From: Sulfitobacter sp. DFL-14
GTDB taxonomy: Bacteria > Pseudomonadota > Alphaproteobacteria > Rhodobacterales > Rhodobacteraceae
DNA: 64,000 nucleotides
Assembly (NCBI RefSeq): GCF_003335585.1
Contig: NZ_QBFD01000015.1
Location: forward strand, 909,083 to 973,082
Direction: 5' to 3'
Position 1 is the first letter of the stretch. Each line of letters opens with the position of its first letter. Both the position numbers and the translations under genes were made by a program. Below the pieces are notes generated by a model that saw nothing but the letters and a program-made list of their open reading frames with translations, did no database searches and was not told where the DNA came from. This document shows, piece after piece, positions 60,923 to 64,000 of the stretch.

Positions 60923-61387
60923 ATGAAGTTTCATGATACGGCGATCGGCGCGGCCCTTGTGGTTTTTGGCATCTGGGTCACGATCACAGCTTGGGGCTTT
61001 CCCAAACTAACCGGTCAACCGGTAGGGCCCGGAACCTTTCCAATACTGCTGGGCGGCCTGTGTACAGTCGGGGGGGCGATCATTGCCCTTCAGGGCCTGC
61101 GAACCCGCGCACCCATTGCCGTACTACACGAAGGATGGCGTCACCCCGGTCGGGCTTTGGCCGCGCTTGTGGCGATTGGCGGAGCCTGTGTGCTTGCGGT
61201 GACATTTGAAACGGTGGGCTTTCCATTGGGGGGAAGCCTGTTGATGGTGGCGATCTATCTGGCCGCCGGATATCGCAATCCCGGCTGGATTGTCTTTTCG
61301 ATCGGCTTTGTCACAACCGTCCACATTCTGCTGACCCGGTTCTTGCATGTGCCGTTTCCGTCCGGCCTGCTGAAGGGATTTCTCTGA
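60923..61387 (+). CDS. TTT small membrane subunit (TctB-like)
   Basis: A 154-aa protein with four predicted membrane helices, starting TAIGAALVVFGIWVTITAW and with a conserved loop GPGTFPILLGGL. This fits the TctB small permease. GGAGGAGG ribosome site. Its stop overlaps the TctA-like gene by one base. Confidence 0.88.
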   Translation: MKFHDTAIGAALVVFGIWVTITAWGFPKLTGQPVGPGTFPILLGGLCTVGGAIIALQGLRTRAPIAVLHEGWRHPGRALAALVAIGGACVLAVTFETVGFPLGGSLLMVAIYLAAGYRNPGWIVFSIGFVTTVHILLTRFLHVPFPSGLLKGFL

Positions 61388-62877
61388 TGTTTGAAAACCT
61401 GATGGCGGCGCTGCCGCTGGTGTTCACATGGCACATGGCGCTGATCATGCTGGCCTGCGCGACTTTTGGTCTGTTTGTGGGGGCCGTGCCCGGACTGTCC
61501 GCGACCATGGCCACCGCGATGCTGGTGCCGATCACCTTTTTCATGGATCCGGTCCCCGCCATAGCCGCCATTGTCACCACGGCGGCCATGGCGATTTTTG
61601 CCTCGGATATTCCGGCAGCGCTTGTGCGCATTCCCGGCACCGCCGCATCGGCGGCCTATATCAACGATCTGGATGCGATGACCCGACAAGGCAAGGTCGG
61701 GCGCGCGCTTGGCATCTCTGTCACCGCTTCGGCCATCGGGGGCATATTCGGATCGCTGGTGCTGATGGTGGCGGCACCGCAGCTGGCCATTGTGTCCCTG
61801 AATTTCACCTCGTTCGAATATTTCTGGCTGGCGCTTCTGGGCCTTTCGGCTGCCGTGATGCTGGGCAGCGGATCGATCCTGAAATCGCTGATGGCGCTTT
61901 TGTTCGGACTGATGATTGCCAGTATCGGCATGGACACAACCGCCGGCTTTCCGCGCTTTACCTTTGGGTCAACAACGCTGCTGGGCGGTGTGGCCTTTGT
62001 CCCCGCGCTGATCGGCATGTTTGCCATCCCCGAATTGATCCGCACGCTGGTCAACCGCGATCCGGTGGTGCCGGTTGGCAATCCGCTGCGCATGTTTGCA
62101 GGCCTTGGCGGGTTGTTGTGGCGGTCCAAGACCAACCTTGCACGCGGCTCGACCATTGGCACCATTATCGGCATCCTGCCCGGCGCGGGATCTGACATCG
62201 GGTCGTGGATTTCTTACGCTGTTTCCAAGCGGTTTTCACGCACGCCGGAAAAATACGGCAAAGGCAGCGAGACGGGGCTGGTCGAGGCCTGTGCGGCCAA
62301 TAATTCCGCCCTGTCGGGGGCCTATGTGCCCGCCATGGTCTTTGGCATTCCGGGCGACAGCATCACCGCCATCGTGATCGGTGTGCTTTATGTCAAAGGG
62401 CTGAATCCGGGGCCGATGGTGTTCCTGACCTCGGGCGACCAGATCATGGCCATCTTCCTGACCTTTCTGATCGCCAATATCATGATTGTACCGCTTGGCC
62501 TGTTGGCCGTGGCGCTGGCCAGTCAGGTGCTGCGGGTGCCGAAACTGGCGCTGGCCGCGCCGATCCTGTGCTTTTGCATCGTCGGAGCCTATTCCATCGA
62601 TTCAGCGGCCTCGGGCGTGGTCATCATGCTGGTGCTGGGGCTGTTCGCCTATCTGATGGAGGAGAACGGTTTTCCGGTGGCGCCTGCCATTCTGGGCATC
62701 GTTATGGGTCTGTTGGTCGAACGCAATTTTGTCACCTCGCTGATCAAGGCAGACTCCAGCCTGCTGGGCTTCTTCGAGCGGCCCATCGCGGCAGGGCTGG
62801 CGGTGCTTGTGCTGATCGTCTGGATCACCCCTGTCATGCTTTGGCTGCGTGGCCGCCGGACCGAGGTGCGCACATGA
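61387..62877 (+). CDS. TTT large membrane subunit (TctA-like)
   Basis: A 496-aa permease with about twelve helices and the TctA signature GAVPGLSATMATAML, GGIFGSLVLM and GILPGAGSDIGSWISY near 255-270, plus FGIPGDSITAIVIGVL. It moves the carboxylate through the membrane with TctB. The stop overlaps the GntR start by four bases. Confidence 0.94.
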   Translation: MFENLMAALPLVFTWHMALIMLACATFGLFVGAVPGLSATMATAMLVPITFFMDPVPAIAAIVTTAAMAIFASDIPAALVRIPGTAASAAYINDLDAMTRQGKVGRALGISVTASAIGGIFGSLVLMVAAPQLAIVSLNFTSFEYFWLALLGLSAAVMLGSGSILKSLMALLFGLMIASIGMDTTAGFPRFTFGSTTLLGGVAFVPALIGMFAIPELIRTLVNRDPVVPVGNPLRMFAGLGGLLWRSKTNLARGSTIGTIIGILPGAGSDIGSWISYAVSKRFSRTPEKYGKGSETGLVEACAANNSALSGAYVPAMVFGIPGDSITAIVIGVLYVKGLNPGPMVFLTSGDQIMAIFLTFLIANIMIVPLGLLAVALASQVLRVPKLALAAPILCFCIVGAYSIDSAASGVVIMLVLGLFAYLMEENGFPVAPAILGIVMGLLVERNFVTSLIKADSSLLGFFERPIAAGLAVLVLIVWITPVMLWLRGRRTEVRT

Positions 62878-63578
62878 CCCTGTCGCGTATTGCACCAACA
62901 CCCTCTCTTGCCGAAACCGTGGCGTCGCGTATCCGCGAGGCGATTTTGGCCGGAACCTTCCGGCTGGGGGAAAAGATCACCGATGACCGGCTGGTCGAAC
63001 AGCTTGGCGTGTCGCGCACACCGATCCGCGACGCGATGGCCATTCTGGCGCATGAAGGTCTGGTGGTTGTGCGGCCCAAACGCGGCAGCTTTGTCTTTGA
63101 AACTTCCCCCGAGGATATCGCCGCGATCTGCACCTACCGTGAAATCCTTGAGGTGCAGGCCGTGCGCCTTGCCCTTGACGTGGCCCGCGACGCTTACCTG
63201 CAAGAGCTTGGCAGGATCGTCGAGGATCTGGACAGCGCATTAGGGCAGGACGATGCCGTGCGCTATGGCCAGCTTGATACCGAATTTCACAATGCCGCGT
63301 TCCGGCATTGCAACAATTCCTATCTGCGCGATGCCAACGGGCTGGTGGCAGGGCGGATTGCCGCGCTGCGCACCAACATTACCGCGCCCTATGCCGACCG
63401 CCGCGTTGAATCGATGGCTGAACATCGCGCCATGCTGGACATGCTGAAAACCGGCAACTGGGCAGGGTTTCAAGCAGCAATAGCCACCCATATCGGCCGC
63501 ACCGAGATCGTTTACAGCAAGGCCCTGAGCGATGGGCACCTTGGCACCCGTCCGGCACCAGACAGGAAACAGAGATGA
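62874..63578 (+). CDS. GntR-family regulator (FCD subclass)
   Basis: From the ATG at 62874 the product is 234 aa. The winged helix (about 10-75) has SLAETVASRIREAILAGTF and LVEQLGVSRTPIRDAMAILAHEGL, followed by an FCD domain with REILEVQAVRLAL and EFHNAAFRHCNNSYL. It lies inside the operon it probably controls, via a GntR dyad such as 58341-58355. The upstream-extended frame overlaps the permease and was rejected. Confidence 0.92.
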   Translation: MTLSRIAPTPSLAETVASRIREAILAGTFRLGEKITDDRLVEQLGVSRTPIRDAMAILAHEGLVVVRPKRGSFVFETSPEDIAAICTYREILEVQAVRLALDVARDAYLQELGRIVEDLDSALGQDDAVRYGQLDTEFHNAAFRHCNNSYLRDANGLVAGRIAALRTNITAPYADRRVESMAEHRAMLDMLKTGNWAGFQAAIATHIGRTEIVYSKALSDGHLGTRPAPDRKQR

Positions 63579-64000
63579 GAACCACAGGACTTTTGACCGG
63601 CGCGGCGCGGTTGCGCGCGCGGCTGGACAGCGGACAGATCCTTGCCGCACCCGGAGCGGGCGATCCGTTGACTGCGCGGCTGGTGGCCGAGGCCGGCTTC
63701 GAGGCTGTCTATATGACGGGTCTTGGCGCGACAGCCTCGCGCCTTGGCACGCCCGATCTTGGGCTGATGACGCAGACGGAAATGGCCGAACAGCTGCGCG
63801 CTTTGGTGCGGGTCTGTGATCTGCCGGTGATTGCAGATGCCGATACCGGCTATGGCGGGCCGCTGAATCTGCGGCGGACCTTTCAGGACTACGCCTTGTC
63901 AGGCGCGGCTGCGTTGCATCTGGAGGATCAGGAAAGCCCGAAACGCTGTGGCCAACTGTCCGGTGTGCGTCTGGTGTCCCGCACCGAGGCGGCAAAGCGG
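63575..64000 (+). CDS. Isocitrate lyase/PEP mutase-family enzyme, C-terminus outside window
   Basis: The visible 142 residues fit the ICL/PEP mutase superfamily: APGAGDPLTARLVAEAGFEAVYMTG at 24-48, ADADTGYGGP (near 88, Mg-binding Asp residues) and HLEDQESPKRCGQLSG (near 117), where the catalytic KRCG motif usually ends in His; here a Gln follows. Members cleave C-C or C-P bonds (methylisocitrate, dimethylmalate, carboxyPEP or oxaloacetate). The ATG overlaps the GntR stop (ATGA). The substrate cannot be told from this part. Confidence 0.88.
   Translation, partial: MRTTGLLTGAARLRARLDSGQILAAPGAGDPLTARLVAEAGFEAVYMTGLGATASRLGTPDLGLMTQTEMAEQLRALVRVCDLPVIADADTGYGGPLNLRRTFQDYALSGAAALHLEDQESPKRCGQLSGVRLVSRTEAAKR

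Overview
The window looks like chromosomal DNA of an alphaproteobacterium, most likely a Rhodobacteraceae (Roseobacter-group) member. The reasons are the high GC, dense operons with ATGA/TGATG stop-start overlaps, a PQQ/XoxF-type alcohol oxidation island, several Liv-type and tripartite tricarboxylate (TTT) transporters, and the T6SS gene order. No rRNA, tRNA, CRISPR array or complete transposase was seen. All functions are read from sequence and family knowledge; no search was run.

Region 1 (1-25.9 kb) is a type VI secretion locus. A long minus-strand operon reads tssA-tssB-tssC-hcp-tssE-tssF-tssG-fha-tssJ-tssK-tssL-tssM; tssM runs off the left edge. Divergent from tssA are a DUF6484-type gene and a short TIGR02270-like fragment. 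A second minus-strand block reads clpV (tssH), DUF2169, a ketosynthase-like protein without a catalytic Cys, a DUF4150 (PAAR-like) protein with a C-terminal GHH-type nuclease signature, and a beta-propeller-like protein. A PpkA-type kinase diverges from clpV. No VgrG gene is present. Two related non-coding repeats in opposite orientation (near 16.0-16.2 and 25.7-25.9 kb), each between convergent genes, bracket the effector/clpV/ppkA block.

Region 2 (25.9-31.2 kb) has two secreted or membrane-associated caspase-family proteins with Sel1-like repeats, a small Gly-rich lipoprotein translationally coupled to the second one, and an unknown exported protein.

Region 3 (31.3-46.8 kb) is a periplasmic quinoprotein island. 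It holds a PQQ alcohol dehydrogenase with the lanthanide-type Asp-Tyr-Asp signature (XoxF-like), an ABC export system with periplasmic helpers, cytochromes c, a XoxJ-like binding protein, an ApbE flavin transferase with a NosR-like membrane flavo-iron-sulfur protein, a VWA protein, and pqqABCDE, including a 35-codon pqqA.

Region 4 (46.9-49.1 kb) is a queuosine precursor operon, queC-queD-queE-queF. Region 5 (49.4-55.7 kb) is a Liv-type ABC transporter with an Asp/Glu/hydantoin racemase and a divergent GntR regulator. Region 6 (55.8-57.9 kb) has an alpha/beta hydrolase and an ArsR-SRPBCC-DoxX operon, followed by about 0.5 kb of non-coding DNA holding a MITE-like element. Region 7 (58.4-64.0 kb) is a catabolic operon: an FAD-linked 2-hydroxyacid dehydrogenase, a TTT transporter, a GntR/FCD regulator, and an isocitrate lyase/PEP mutase-family enzyme cut by the right edge.
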